In this document: in pieces, positions 47,993-60,447 of the stretch | How the letters are laid out: each line of letters begins with the position of its first letter | Position numbering within the stretch: position 1 is the stretch's first letter | From: Lunularia cruciata | Lineage: Eukaryota > Streptophyta > Marchantiopsida > Lunulariales > Lunulariaceae | Direction: 5' to 3' | Assembly (NCBI GenBank): GCA_948567375.1 | Contig: OX419757.1 | Coordinates: forward strand, 53,627,665-53,691,664 | Length of the DNA stretch: 64,000 nucleotides | Program-made: the position numbers and the translations under genes | Notes under the pieces: generated by a model | What the model was told of the DNA's origin: nothing | Databases searched by the model: none | What the model saw: only the letters and a program-made list of their open reading frames with translations

Positions 47993-50900
47993 TATTCCCC
48001 CACCGTTAGTTGGTGACGTCCTTGTCGCCATTGAAGCTTCAAACTCCTAGATGACCATTTGTGCATTTTGGAGGTGAGAAAGAGGTTCCCATGTGGCATC
48101 ATGAAGGGGATACACTTTCCAAAGGACCTTGTATTCTGTATGTTGTTGGTGTCCTTGTTGAATGTGGTGACGTGCAAGGATAAAATCAACTTTATACTCC
48201 TCGTGATCATTGATAGGGATGGGAGGAGGAGGAGATTGGACATGAGAGGAAAAGAAAGATGGGTTTAGAACAAAGGGTTTTAACTTGGAAATGTGAAAGA
48301 CATATGAAAAGGTAAGGCAAGTCAATAAGAAACAAGAGAGATGATTTGGGTGACATCAAAAGGTCCTATCTAATTAGGGGCAAGTTTATGAACTTTTGTA
48401 TCAATTCAGAGAGGTAGGTTACTAGAGGATAGCATGACTTTATCACCAACTTCAAAGGTGAGATCACGACGGTGGTGGTCTGCATATTGTTTTTGATGAT
48501 TCTAAGCAACAAGGAGATGATATTGAGATGGCTTGTTGGAGAGATAGGGATATGATGGTCAAGTAGGTTGAAGCATGAGGGACCTAAGATGGAAGAGGAG
48601 CAAGAAGAGCATTTGGAACAAGCGGATCTTGGCCAAAATTGAGAAAGAAAGGAGAAAATCCGGTGCTTGCCTATTTGGAATTATTGTAGGAAAATTTTGT
48701 AGTTGCAAGACATTCATCCCAATTGGTATGGAGGACATTGACAAAGGCATGCAACATATCCTCCAAGGTACAATTTGCACATTTGGTTTATCTATTAGTT
48801 TGAGGATGATAGGCCATGGACAAAGCAAGCTTGGTGTTGAGTATCTAGAAGAGTGTTTGCCAAAACTTCCCTATAAATCAAGGATCACTTTTGGAGATGA
48901 ATATACATGGCATCCCATGATGCTTGAAGACATTGTCAAAGTAAATTTGCACTAAGGTTGGAGCATCCACGGTATCAAAGGTTGGTGCCAAGTAGATTTG
49001 CTTATTCAGCTTATCCACAAACACCACAATTGATGTGTGTCATTGCTTTGTCTTGGGCAAGGATGTGATGAGATCCAAGCTCATGTGTTCTCATTGCGAG
49101 GATGGAATGGGGAGTAGTTGAAGGAGTCCACTTGGCTTCTGGTTGCTGACCTTGTTATGTTGGCAGTTCTCACAAGATCAGACAAACTCCTGAACATCTC
49201 ATGTCATGTTAGGCCACCACTATCGGCATTGGAGGTACTCAAGGTCTTGTCTACACCCATGTGACCAACTATTGGTAAATCATGGGCTTCTTGAAGACGC
49301 ACAAGTTGGAGGTCAACTGTGGTTGGAACATAGATCCGGTCCTCATAGAATAGAAGGCCTTCCTTGAAGGAGAAGGTGTTGTACTCCTTGTCACATGTTG
49401 TAAGATGACCATGTACCATTTGGAAGAAGTGATCTTGTTGTAGAGTTGATTGAAACTTGTGTTGGACCTTAGGGTTAATTGACACCATCATAATTGTTGC
49501 CATGATGAGAAGAAAAGACTTCAAATCAGGTCATTGTGATAGAGCATCAGGGATGACATGGAACCTACCTAGTTTGTACTGAAGTTTGATATCAAACAAT
49601 TGGAGTTGTTCCTACCATTGATGACATCAACTCTTCATGTGTTCCAAGTGTAAGGTCTGCAACAATGGTTTGTGATTAGTTTGCATGATCATTTGTTTCC
49701 TCAAGAGATAATGCCTCCATACCTTGGCGGCATATACCATTGCAGTTGTTCTTGATCTCAAGAAGAGTAATTTATTTTAGTTGTATTTAGTTGGCAAGAC
49801 ACAAAGGCAATGGAATGTAGTCTATCTTGGAATTCTTGTTGCAACACAACTCCAATTGCAAAGTTAGAAGCATCAAAATCAACCACATAAGGTAGTTGAG
49901 AATCATATGGTTGAAGAATGGGCCTTGAAGACACCATATGTTTCAACTTTTGGAATGCTTCTTTGTGCTTGGTGGTCCACTAGAAACTTGAGTTCTTCCC
50001 CAAGAGGTCAGTCAATGGTGGAGCCACATGAGTATAGTAATGGATGAACCATTGATAAAAACTAGCCAATCCATTAAATGCTTGTACTTCTATAGCATCC
50101 TTTGGAGTAGTCCAATCAATAATGTTTCTTGATGTTCTCCTCTTCCATCTTGATCCCCTCCAATGAGATCTTGTGACCCAAGAAGGTAACTTCCTTCTGC
50201 CAAAAGGCATACTTTGACTTCTTATAATAAAATTACCATTGTCGTAGTCATCTTAGAACTTCTTGCACATGATTCACATGGTTTGCCTATGTCTTGCTAT
50301 AAATTAAGATATCATCCAAAAACACCACCACGTACCAATCCAATAGTCCATCTAACACCCAATGCATTTGATCTATGAAGATTGTTGGAGCATTAGTGAG
50401 ATTGAAAGGAAAAAATCTCCACTCAAAATGCCCATACCTTGTGCAAAAGGCAATCTTTTATACAACCTCCCTATCAATGGAGATTTGCCAATAGCCACTA
50501 CAAGGATCTAACTTGGAAAGGTATCATGCTCCACCAATTGATCAAGCAAGTCATCAATCCGAGGCAAGGGATATGCATTCTTCATTATTTGCTTATTGAG
50601 CCCATGGTAATTAATATAAAAATGAAGTCTTTTATCCTTCTTTAGAACAAATAGTACCAATGCTCCCCAAGGAGAGGTGCTATGTTGTATGAAGTCTTTA
50701 TCCAACAATTTTGTAAGTGTTATCTACAACTCCTCCAACTCCTTTGGTGAGAGCCGATAGATTTGTCTACTCATTGAGTACTCCTTGGTAATAACTCAAT
50801 CTTGAAGGGCATACCACAATTGGAGGGTAATCACTTTGGCAGATCATCTAGAAACACATCTGCAAACTCCTAAACACAATCTAATCCACCAGTGCTTGAT

Positions 50901-52767
50901 GAGGTTGTTGTCCTTGTGCAATTGTCTTGATTCACATAGCAAAAAAAAACTTATCTTCCTCCAAAGCTTGCTCTATGGTTGCTTCACTAACAAACTTCAC
51001 ATCTAGGGACTCATCTTTCTTCAAAGCTTGCTCCATGGCTGTTTTCCTGGTAAAATTCCCATCTTGGGACCCATCTCCCTTTGAGGCTTGCTCTATGGCT
51101 ACCTTCTTGACAAACATCCCATCCCAAGACTGACTAGTTTTAGGTATCTTACTCAGAGGTATCAAACAACCTAATTGGAAATCCAAAAAATCTTGGTGTT
51201 ATACTTGAATTTGTCATTGGGTCTAACCAAATTGAACCTTATGACGTTCAAGCCAAAGTAGTCCTAAAATGACTTTGTAGTGCAGAGGTCTCACTACAAA
51301 CCTCATACATTCCAAATACTCCTTCCCAATCTTGAAGGTAACAAGATGTGAGGTATAGAATGAAAAACCCTTTCTACCATCTGCCATCATCAATCTATGT
51401 CCAATTATTGGCTTGATAGGAATACACAATTTCATTGCTACTTGCATAGACATGCAATTCTCTAAACTTCCAAAATCAACCAAAATCCTACAACCCCGAT
51501 TAGATATCATACCTTGCAAGTGAAGCAAACTTGCATAGGTTGAGCCTTCAATCCCATTGAAACTAATCAAGCCCCCAATAGGTGGCTTGAAATCTCCTAT
51601 TAGGATTCCTTGTTTCCTTGATCATTCTGCTCCACAAACTTCATCTAGGCAACTTGTCAAGGTTACCTATTCTTGAGTGGATATTCATCAATGAGATATC
51701 TCAATTAGCGATAATAAAAACAACCACCATTTATCGTAGTTTCTCTTTATCTATAGTGCCAAGTGGTCTTCGTTGAATGGCATTAATCTCCATTGGTGTC
51801 GGCTCCTCCACCCGTGTGTAGTGTATGGGTAGGTTTTGTGGAGGTCAAGGTCGAGACCAAGTTGTTGCAACCAATGAATCAAAATGTTTGGCCAACCGCA
51901 TGGCTTCCTCCAAGTGTTGTGGCTCTCACATGGTTACCTCTAATTTGGTTCTTGACTTTGAGCACCTCACAAATTGATCCAGAGTTTCACCTTCTAGGAT
52001 ATTTGGAATTTGCATGATGGTGTTTTGGAATTGCGTGATGTAACTTCTTACATAGTCAGTTTGTTTCAACTTTGCCGACTCATGTAGCTCGTGTGGCATT
52101 TAAAGCTTGGAACCAACTAATTATTGCACTCTTGAATTCTGCCCACATCAAGATTGGTGCAACAACTTGTCATTCAGTTTGCTCCACTTGAAATCTCCAC
52201 CATAGCTTTGCTACTCCATCCTTTGGGCTAGAAGCCAAGAGAATCTATTTTTGCTCATCTTGCATATTGGTAGTTTCAAAATAACATTCATAGTCAAACA
52301 AAAAATTCTCCACAATACCCAAGAGATTCTTGCCTTCAAATACCTTGGGTTTAGGAAATCGGATTCAATCTTCTCCTTCTTGAACTAGTACTTTCTCTAC
52401 GTGCTTTTGTCATCAAAGACCTCGTTCATCTAACAATCAAGTAAGATGTTCAATTTCTTGTTGCATAGCAAGGATAACATCTGGCATTGCCGCCATAGTT
52501 GCTACTCTATTAAACCACCCCTAATCTATCTAATTTATTAACACATAGAAGTAGCACATCCACCGTTCTCCATAAGTTACAATCAGAAGCACCAAGGGTT
52601 CCTTAGATATGGTGATCATATGCAAAAAATCTTGTCCAAAGTGTGAGGTGATGAATTGTATGAAATGATGCTTGGGTAGTACTTGGACATAAAAATCCCA
52701 ATGGTTTGGTGGAAGTGGATTTGGTGGTCCATAAATTCCATCCATTCCATTTCTACTATGATACTAA

Positions 52768-53180
52768 TGTAAAAGACCGAGACCGAGGAGAGAAATAAGA
52801 GAATCAAAACTCACACTATGACACTTGAATATGGGAAAACTCCAAATGCCTAGCATGAGCTTTGGCTTTGGTATTTATAGGTAGCATACAAGGCCCTTGA
52901 GAAGCTTCTCAAGAAGCTTCCTTGAGCCGATTTCTTAGAGTGCAAGCCAAGTTAACCAAGAAGCTTCTCAAAAAGCTTCCTTCTAAAAGCCGCCTACTTG
53001 GCATGCAAGCTAAGCTTGTTTGAAGCTTCTAGAAGCTACCTGCTTGAGGTGGAAGTTAAGCTAGTCAAGAAGCTTCCCAAGAAGCTTTCCTAGATGCTTT
53101 TAGAATATTTTGGGCTAATTTAGCATATTCTTTACTTTGTTAGCCTTACTAACTACGTCGCTAAACTCCATATTGTTACA
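52768..53180 (-). repeat. 5' LTR of chromovirus copy 3b
   Basis: 413 bp. Read on the minus strand: start TGTAACAATATGGAG, heat-shock-like array (GAAGCTTCTAGAAGC at 53022-53036; further pairs at 52901-52920 and 52961-52980), TATA box at 52871-52880, end TTTTACA. Confidence 0.85.
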
Positions 53181-53553
53181 CTTCTCCTCATCATCATGTT
53201 GGGTGAGACTGCTCCAAGCCTCAACATATTCCAATCAGCCTAACATATTTCAATCAATGTGAACTTGAAATGGTTGTCTTCTTATCAGTCTCCTCATAAT
53301 AGTGGCATATGTCAACCTCTCCTAGAAAAGCTCTCTCCTACTCATCTCCCCAACACCACTCTTATATAGGTTTGGTCAACTTTGTCAAAGCCTTGGAAAT
53401 GGTACTCAATCCTCTAACATAGCGGTGTTGTAGGGAAAATAATCCACCCGTACCATTGGTGCCAGTTGGTATGAGTCTTCTTCTTTCTTTTATCATGTTA
53501 TAGTGAACTCGGGGATTTTATGTTATGGTGAAACCAAAAGTTGTTTTGTGTTC

Positions 53554-53725
53554 TTGTAAGCTCAAGGATTTTCTCTTATGTTACATAAGCTCGGGATTTT
53601 CTCTTGTGTTACATAAGCTTGGGATTTTCTTTTATGTTACATAAGCTTGGGATTTTCTTTTATGTTACATAAGCTCAAGGCTTATTTGTATGTCACTTAA
53701 GCACGGGATTTTTTTATGTTATTGG
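53554..53725 (+). repeat. 28-bp tandem repeat, about five units
   Basis: The unit is approximately TTACATAAGCTYGGGATTTT followed by CTTTTATG. Two central units are identical and the outer ones diverge. Confidence 0.85.
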
Positions 53726-54289
53726 GGTCTCAAGAGTATTTTAGTGAGTGGTAGTAGCAAGAGGCTTGGGGACTTCAAGGGAAAAGCCTGAATAGGTTGC
53801 AGAAGGAAAATAGAAGGGGGAGAGTATCAAAAGGAGTGTTGAGTTGGAAGGAAAAAGGATCAAGAAGAGGGTTTTTGGGAGACAGAGAGAAGAGGCCTAA
53901 AGGAAGGGAGGACTGAAGTCTGGACAGGAGGAGGAACTCTTGAATGGAGCAGAAAGTCTGGATAGGAGGAGGAACTTTGGAAGGGAGGACTAAAGTCTAG
54001 ACAAGAGGAAGAAATCAGGAAGGAAGATTTTTGTGTTAGGAAGAAAAAAGAGAGAGCATCAAAGAAGAGGATTTGGAACAAAAGAGAGGGTTCAAAGGAA
54101 GGAAGAGGGTTTTGAAGTAGGGAAAGGAAATTGAGTGGTAGGGGAAAATTATAGAGAGAGAGAGAGAGTTCAGCCATGAAGGAGGAAATTAGAGTTGGCA
54201 GGACATGAAGAGAGAAGAGAGGAAGAAGCATCAAGAGAGGTTTTTTCTTTTGCCTTTTGAAATGTAACTGGCCGGAGAGGAAGAGAAGC

Positions 54290-54840
54290 TGTCGTGCATA
54301 TATACATTGCTACACAACATACATCGCTGTCAACATCATACACTATAGAAGCACAACTCACACATAAGTCATACATAGACTCTAAAGTGCCACAATAATC
54401 AGATTGCGTAACAGTCTCAACTTAACTCAACTCAACTCAAATCAGTACTTGATCTATCACTCTATAAACTGCCAACAACTGGGCATTGATTACAGTCAAG
54501 CCACACCCACTCAAGCATAGAGAATCCAAGTGACGCTCACCGGCCTCTGTCCACCATAGCCAGGAACTCGAAGGCTCAACATCAGAGAAGTGAGCTCTCT
54601 GGAGCTCACTTTGAAACTATACCCCCTGGACTCGAGCTAGCACTGGAACCCTAACGGTCCCGCTGACGGCACACTCGACGGTGCAAAGTGACGGTGGGCC
54701 CCACCGTGAAGTCAGTACCCCAAACACCAAATCAGACTGTCGGAAAGTAGTCCGTGAGAAACTACTAGAATAACTCTAACTACTATCACTGGAACTCCAA
54801 TGTGCAAGCAGCTAGATGCAGAACTACAAATGGCGTGACA
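54290..54840 (-). mobile_element. Solo family-2 LTR (modules A and B)
   Basis: Begins TGTCACGCC and ends GCACGACA on the minus strand. AAGC lies directly outside each end (54286-54289 and 54841-54844), a likely target duplication. It keeps many CpG sites and is about 92% like the module A at 60448 by eye, so it is younger than copies 2b and 2c. Confidence 0.8.
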
Positions 54841-56944
54841 AAGCACCTCATCATGAAATTTCCTTCATGATTTCAGCGTCATTAGTTTGTTACCTTCTTA
54901 TGAGGTACATTCTCTCGCCCTCGGTAATTATTCTTCTTCAGGTGGTCGAGTAGGCAGCCCTCCAAATAAATTTCATGGAGGATTTCCAAAGTTGAAGGTA
55001 GCAGACTTGGCCCAGCAGTCTGCATTGGTAGAGCATCTTATTCTTGGCTTTGATGATAATGTAAGAAGTGTGAAGTCAAATGCTTGTCAACTTTTTCCTA
55101 AATGTGAGAAGGCTATACTCCTGAAGGGGCAAGTCTGGACAAGAATGGAGAATTTTGAAAGATGGAAGGATAGGAAGATGTCGAGTAGAGAGTTTGAGTT
55201 GGAAGGGCAGAAGATCAAGAAGAAAGTTTGAATGATAGACAAGGATCAAAGAGGATTTTGAGAAGAACATGAGTGAAAAAAATACCAAAGGGGAAAAATC
55301 AGAGGTCTTAGGAGTGACACCTATCAAAGGAGGGTTTCTGAGTGACAAGAAAATATCGATCAAAGGAAGAGTTTTGTGTGACAAGAAATTATTGAAGGGT
55401 TTTGGATTTTGGAGGATGGAGAAGGATCAAAGGAGTTAAGTGATAAGAGTAACTTGGGATTTGGATTGATTTCCAATCCCAGAGTGGAAGGGGGAATAAG
55501 AATATCAATATAGGTTTGTACTCAATAGACAAAGCTTGTTGGACTTAGCATACATTGTCATTATTAACCGTGAGCAGCCTCTTGGCAGTCCAAGAGTCAG
55601 TGAGAACGAGAGAAAGCCTTGGAAGGACAACACCCAGATAGTGAGGAGATAGTCAAGAGAGTATGCACATTTGGAAAGATTGAAAGTTGTTTTGTTCTCA
55701 CAATTGGAGATTAATCAGAGAGAGCATCTGGAGCTTTGAAGTTGCATGTAGGTAGCTGCAACATGCATTGGTTTTTTTCCTTACATTGCAGACTTAAGAT
55801 TTCATAGACAGGAATTTTTTGTGTATGGTTCTATCTATTGAGTGTGCATATCATACAGAGGAGATATAAGTTGGAGAATAGTTGAAAAGTGAGCTGCAAA
55901 ATCCAGCATGAAGATTCATGGACAATTGGGATGAACTCATGATGATTATCCAATCATATTGTCTGCTTATGTTCAAAGTTGAAATCCATGCTAACTTCTT
56001 GCTCCTACTATTCTATAGCAGAGTTGGAACATTGAGAAGGACAAGGTGGATTTTTCTTGCAAATATATGCATTGTGGTATCTTATATGCGATAGAGTTCA
56101 GTTTAGTTTTCATTTCTAGTGGCATTAGAGCTCATGTTAAACACTATGAAAGTGATCATGTCAATGGTATAGCCTCTCATCTTCTATGATATCTCAGGAT
56201 AAATTTGGTTTAAAGTCTGCACAAGATTCACATTATTCTCCTCCCAAGCAAAAGGTCCATCATTGGACATCTACTTTGATAGGATGAATTTAGGATCCAA
56301 ACATGTGCAGCTTGCATTATCCAAGCTTGGCACTTACGATTGAAGGCCCAAAATTATTGACAATGTCGTGTTTACAATCCAAGTTGTTGGTAAAGGCATC
56401 TTGACCTTCAAGAAAGGTCACAAATTGCTCATTGTTGATGACGGCCACTACGATAACCAAGTTTAGATGATTGTCACTCAAGCCCAAGAAGTGTGATCAG
56501 CAACTTTCATCTTAGAGAATAGTACCTCCACACACCAACACGATTGAAAGGTGGGAACAGTGAGAAATATTGTGAGGAAAGAGTCTTGGCAGATATAGAG
56601 AATTCTCGAAGGAATTTCTGGTAGGATAGAGGGTCTGGCAGGAAGTGAAGTATCGAGAAGTTTGGGGTGTTGACAAGATAGGGGAAGACAGAATTGTGAA
56701 AGAGTTTTCTTTAGAATAGTGAAGCATCAAAGAATGGCTTGGCCAAGACTGTGAATTTTTGAAGGGTTGCAGGACAAAGAAACCTTGAAGGGGTTTGGCA
56801 GAAATCCAAAGAAGTCTCAAAAGGGTGTGATAGGGAAACATAGAAAGGAAAGGATCAAAGGTAGAAACCAATTCAGTCTAGGCGCAAGCAACTAGATGCC
56901 CTATGCATTCTTGAGACCATACAATCCCCACAATAGCTGCAATA
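54841..56944. other. Right part of the chimeric insertion, coding-like piece of unknown origin
   Basis: The plus-strand frame at about 54887-55090 reads LPSYEVHSLALGNYSSSGG, then FHGGFPKLKVADLAQQSALV and EHLILGFDDNVRS; it has natural composition but no family I recognise. It may be a captured host exon. Another short plus-strand piece near 56190-56275 reads SQDKFGLKSAQDSHYSPPKQ. The remainder is G/A-rich and non-coding. Confidence 0.35.
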
Positions 56945-57761
56945 GAAGTTTTCCAACCCAAGGAATGCTCATATTCTACTCACATTCATAAACCAAGGAA
57001 TATGTGCAATAGCCTCTACCTTGGTTTGTTGAACAACAAGTCCTCCAAAATAGATATTGTGACCCAAAGACTCAACTTGCGCATGGAAGAATCTACACTT
57101 CCTAAGATGTAATTTGAGTCCATGAGATCAAACATCTCCAACAAATATCTCTCATGCTCCTCCATATAAATGTTATAACCCAAAATGTCATCAATATAGC
57201 ACCGAGAAAAATCCAATCCTACTAGGATCCTATCTATGACCCTTTGGAACTTGGTAGGAGCATTCTTTAACCCAAATGGTAAGAACCTCCACTAATACAA
57301 TACATCCTTGATATGAGGATCAATAGCCCAAAATTTTGTCTTGGATTTATTCTCCTCCTAGATTGGCAACTAGCAATATCTTTCTTGAAGATCCAAAGTA
57401 CTTAAGACCTTTACATGCCCAATTGCATCAAAGATCTCCTTTGATGTAGGCATGGTATATCAATCAACCCTAGTCTATTGATTGATTGGACGGTAATCTC
57501 CACACATCCACCTATCTGTGCAGTTGCCATGCATATCTTTCTTTTCTTGCATCACTATAGGTGATATATACTCTCCATGTGAAATCTCTACCAAACTAGC
57601 CTTAAAAAGGTGTCTACTCTAGCTTTGAATCAATGCTCTCTCTATGTCACTATATTGATAAGAATATCAAAAAACTTGTGTATCATTAGTGTAATACCAA
57701 GAGCTAGCCATATGATCTAGATGTGAAATTCGGTTTGGTAACATCTAGAATGATGTTATGT

Positions 57762-58089
57762 AAGTCAAGGATTCTTTCACATTGGCTATCCTTGGACTAT
57801 AGAAGAATCCAAAAAAAATGGCTTACGGGCCTAAGAGTTCTTAACTCTTTCCTCAAAGCCAAACACCTAAGAATAATACCAAAGTCAACACACTAGAATC
57901 CAAAATAGTGGTGCTCATCTTTTCCACTTCCTCTAAAGTAAGGTCCACACTATCTTAGCTATGACTAACTTTGGCTAATCATGGCTAATGTAGAACCATC
58001 CTTTATTTCTATATAGATAATATCTCTCAAGTATTAGTAATACCAAGCTAAATATCACAATACCACACACATGCACAAATGGTTGTTAC
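57762..58089 (-). mobile_element. Family-1 LTR fragment inside copy 2d
   Basis: Matches 35822-36154, ending in the same CACAAATGGTTGTTAC-type terminus. Only half of the LTR is present. The 70 bases before it (from TGTAATACCAAGAGC at 57691) are unmatched and may belong to another insertion. Confidence 0.7.
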
Positions 58090-60447
58090 CGCTCACAAGT
58101 GTTTGAGTGGTCATACCTATCAAGCACATCCTACACTACTCTATCAAGCCAAGGCTCATACTCCAAGTCAAACAATTTAGGTCCATAGCCTAACCTAACA
58201 CCTTACACTTGGATGTCTTTGACACTAATGGAACAATAGTAATACCGGTGCAAAAACCCATCACCTACTCCCTCTCATTAATGTTGGGTTCCAACAATTT
58301 TTGTAACTATGAGTCCAAAACAAGTCCAAGACCTTCATCTCAAAAAGCATGAGAGCTTGGGAAACTCATAAGTGTGGGTAAAACGGCTTTGGGTTATCCA
58401 ACAAGGTCCACTATGGTAATTCATAAGTGACCTATCAGCCACTACCATTATCTGAGATTGATGCCCAATATCCAAGATATTATCAATAGTGAGGTAGTCT
58501 AGTAGTTGAATCCTATCATAAGCACACTATGAACCTCTTTAGGTTGAGGTTTATCCATAAAAGTCAAAGATGATGAGCTCACTTTGGCTATATCCAACAA
58601 CATGACAAGTCTTATCCAAAAATGAACCTTATGTGTACTCGCCACTACTCGGGTCCAAGAATCACCTATCAGAGAGATGTTCTCTAAAATGTAAGCTAGA
58701 GAAATGGAGTGATAAACCTTGAGATGTCATATTATATGTACATCTCCCAAAACATACAAGAACAAGGACCTTGAAGACCTTAACTTTGGCCAGCATGTGT
58801 ATGTCCCTAACATGGCCATCTAAAATTCACCAAATGAATAAGACCATGTCTCTCTAGAACTTGTGCCCCCAGCAAGGAAATGTTTGCTGGTAGGGGTTTT
58901 TTGGTAACCCCTAATTGTTGACATTGGTAATAACTCAAGATGTTGATAGGCCAAATGTGCCACATGATGTAGAGAGACTTGCCTAGTAATCTCATCTCTC
59001 TCCACATACAAGTACCTTTGTAGGCAAATACTTGCCTATGATAGCATGGCTAGTCCAATGCTTATCCCACCAAACAACTCCAATATACATACTCCCTCTA
59101 TTGGATACTACCAAGCAATGAATGTGGTTTCTAAAAGTGCCAACGTGATAGACTTTGGAGGCTCATCCTCACCTTGGTCTCTTTATGGTACAAAGGCTCC
59201 ACTCCAAGCCTATTTTACCAACTAATTTGCGATGCCCCCTCTAAACTCTACAATGGAACATCCAAGGTGGATGGAACAATCCCACTCATATTCCAAATCT
59301 GATTGATCTCTTCTAGTACTAGAGTATCTTTTGCATAAGTGTTCCTCTCCAAAAAATCACTAGGCCAAGTAACAAAACCACTAAAAGTTGAAATTGATGT
59401 CGTCATGGTCTCAGATTGTAGTGAGCTAAGACTACCACTACTAAAGTGTACTTGTAGCCAACATACCCATCTCTCACTTGATTGCCAACCTAGTCTATAC
59501 AAGGTTGTCTCCTCCCAATAGTCAATACTAAAACCCATGGGGTATAATAATGCTCTACCAACTAGCACATCATATGACAACTATGGCTGCAATGGCTTGA
59601 GCTCTCACCATATAGCTATCAGTCAAATGACCGGGCTGAATCTGAGCAATGAGTTTCTGCTGGACAATGATGTACTATGTAGAACAACCCCCTAGAGATG
59701 TCTAGATTTGAAATAGACACCTCTCCACATCGGTCTTCCTTAGCTCAAGACCAACAACTACAGCCTTCCCCAACATAAGGAGTTGTGCACCAGAGTCTAA
59801 TAAGACCCTTTGTGTTGTGTAGACCTTCTCAAAAGGTCCCACCAAACAAAAAATCCAATAAGACATAGTGAACCACACTTGCTCAAAAGCAATTCTAGTT
59901 GGTAACTCCTCCAATCCAACTATTGCTACTTGCCATAACCCATTGGTTGTTGAGCGGATCCCATGCTCCTCAACAAATTCAACTTTACTATCAACAAACT
60001 CTGCTCTAAAAGCAAGAACCATATCATCCCTACTCTCACAAAGTGTGGGAGCAAATCATAACATTGGAGCTAGGTTAACTCCCAATGTAAACATGTCATT
60101 GGTTGAGAACAAAGGAAAGCGCATAATCAACTAAGCCGCCCCCAACATTGAGCTAGACTCAATCAATGTAGTAGTAGGTAGCTAACTAGTAGGTAGTAAA
60201 TCATGAATCCTATCACCACCTACCACACTTGCACTAGGATGTTGTCTATAGTTCCTCAAAGAGTGTAAAAGATTGGGGGAGTTTGAGCTACCTACTAGTC
60301 TCTCCTCTTTGTAGGTCCAACTCCATTGATGCTCTTCTAGGCTTTGGAGCACATATTGCACTCCTAGTCACTATGATAGAGGCATCAACTTGTGCTACTC
60401 CACACATGAAGTCCAAGATATCTCTATCACCAACATAAGAGGTGGAA

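Larger units (their letters stand above)
47567..53180 (-). mobile_element. Family-3 chromovirus, copy 3b, with both LTRs
   Basis: 5.6 kb. Read right to left: 5' LTR 52768-53180; degenerate primer-binding-like TAGTATCATAG (about 52756-52766, similar to the initiator-Met site TGGTATCAGAG); leader; gag (about 51600-52540); protease (51223-51570, with GCRILVD and YKVILGLLWLERH); RT (about 49960-50900); RNase H (about 49620-49950); integrase (about 48290-49530); chromodomain-like tail (about 48050-48250; EYKVDFILARHHIQQGHQ); polypurine tract (47993-48004); 3' LTR 47567-47992. Flanks CTTCC (47562-47566) and CTTCT (53181-53185) are a near-perfect 5-bp target duplication inside family-2 copy 2d. The LTRs are about 88% alike by eye, so it is fairly old, and the coding region has many breaks. 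Confidence 0.85.
53428..56944. mobile_element. 3.5-kb chimeric insertion in family-2 copy 2d
   Basis: Bounds come from comparison with copy 2a at 22784-22806, where RT is continuous. Ends look like short inverted repeats (TTGTAGGGA at 53428; TCCCCACAA before about 56933), flanked by ATAGCGGTG and ATAGCTGCA, a possible degenerate 8-9 bp target duplication. Inside: a 28-bp tandem repeat (53554-53725), a purine-rich stretch (53760-54280), a solo family-2 LTR (54290-54840), and a coding-like segment at about 54870-55090. No transposase or RT is recognised. It may be a non-autonomous DNA transposon or a derivative element that picked up foreign pieces. Confidence 0.5.
46006..60447 (-). mobile_element. 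Family-2 copy 2d, old, split by three later insertions
   Basis: Pieces of one minus-strand copy, read right to left: start of gag and protease (58095-60447; LLDSGAQLLMLGKA of the protease near 59760-59800), RT (56945-57690; CYIDDIL), RT to RNase H (53181-53427 and 47000-47566), integrase (46347-46824; VEHFSKWIELVALLD, then ADGLAERVIQMVKRG) and integrase tail (46010-46150). The gaps between pieces align without loss to copy 2a, which dates the insertions at 47567-53180, 53428-56944 and about 57690-58094 as later events. At 60447 it is cut by the LTR of copy 2e. Many breaks; old. Confidence 0.75.
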
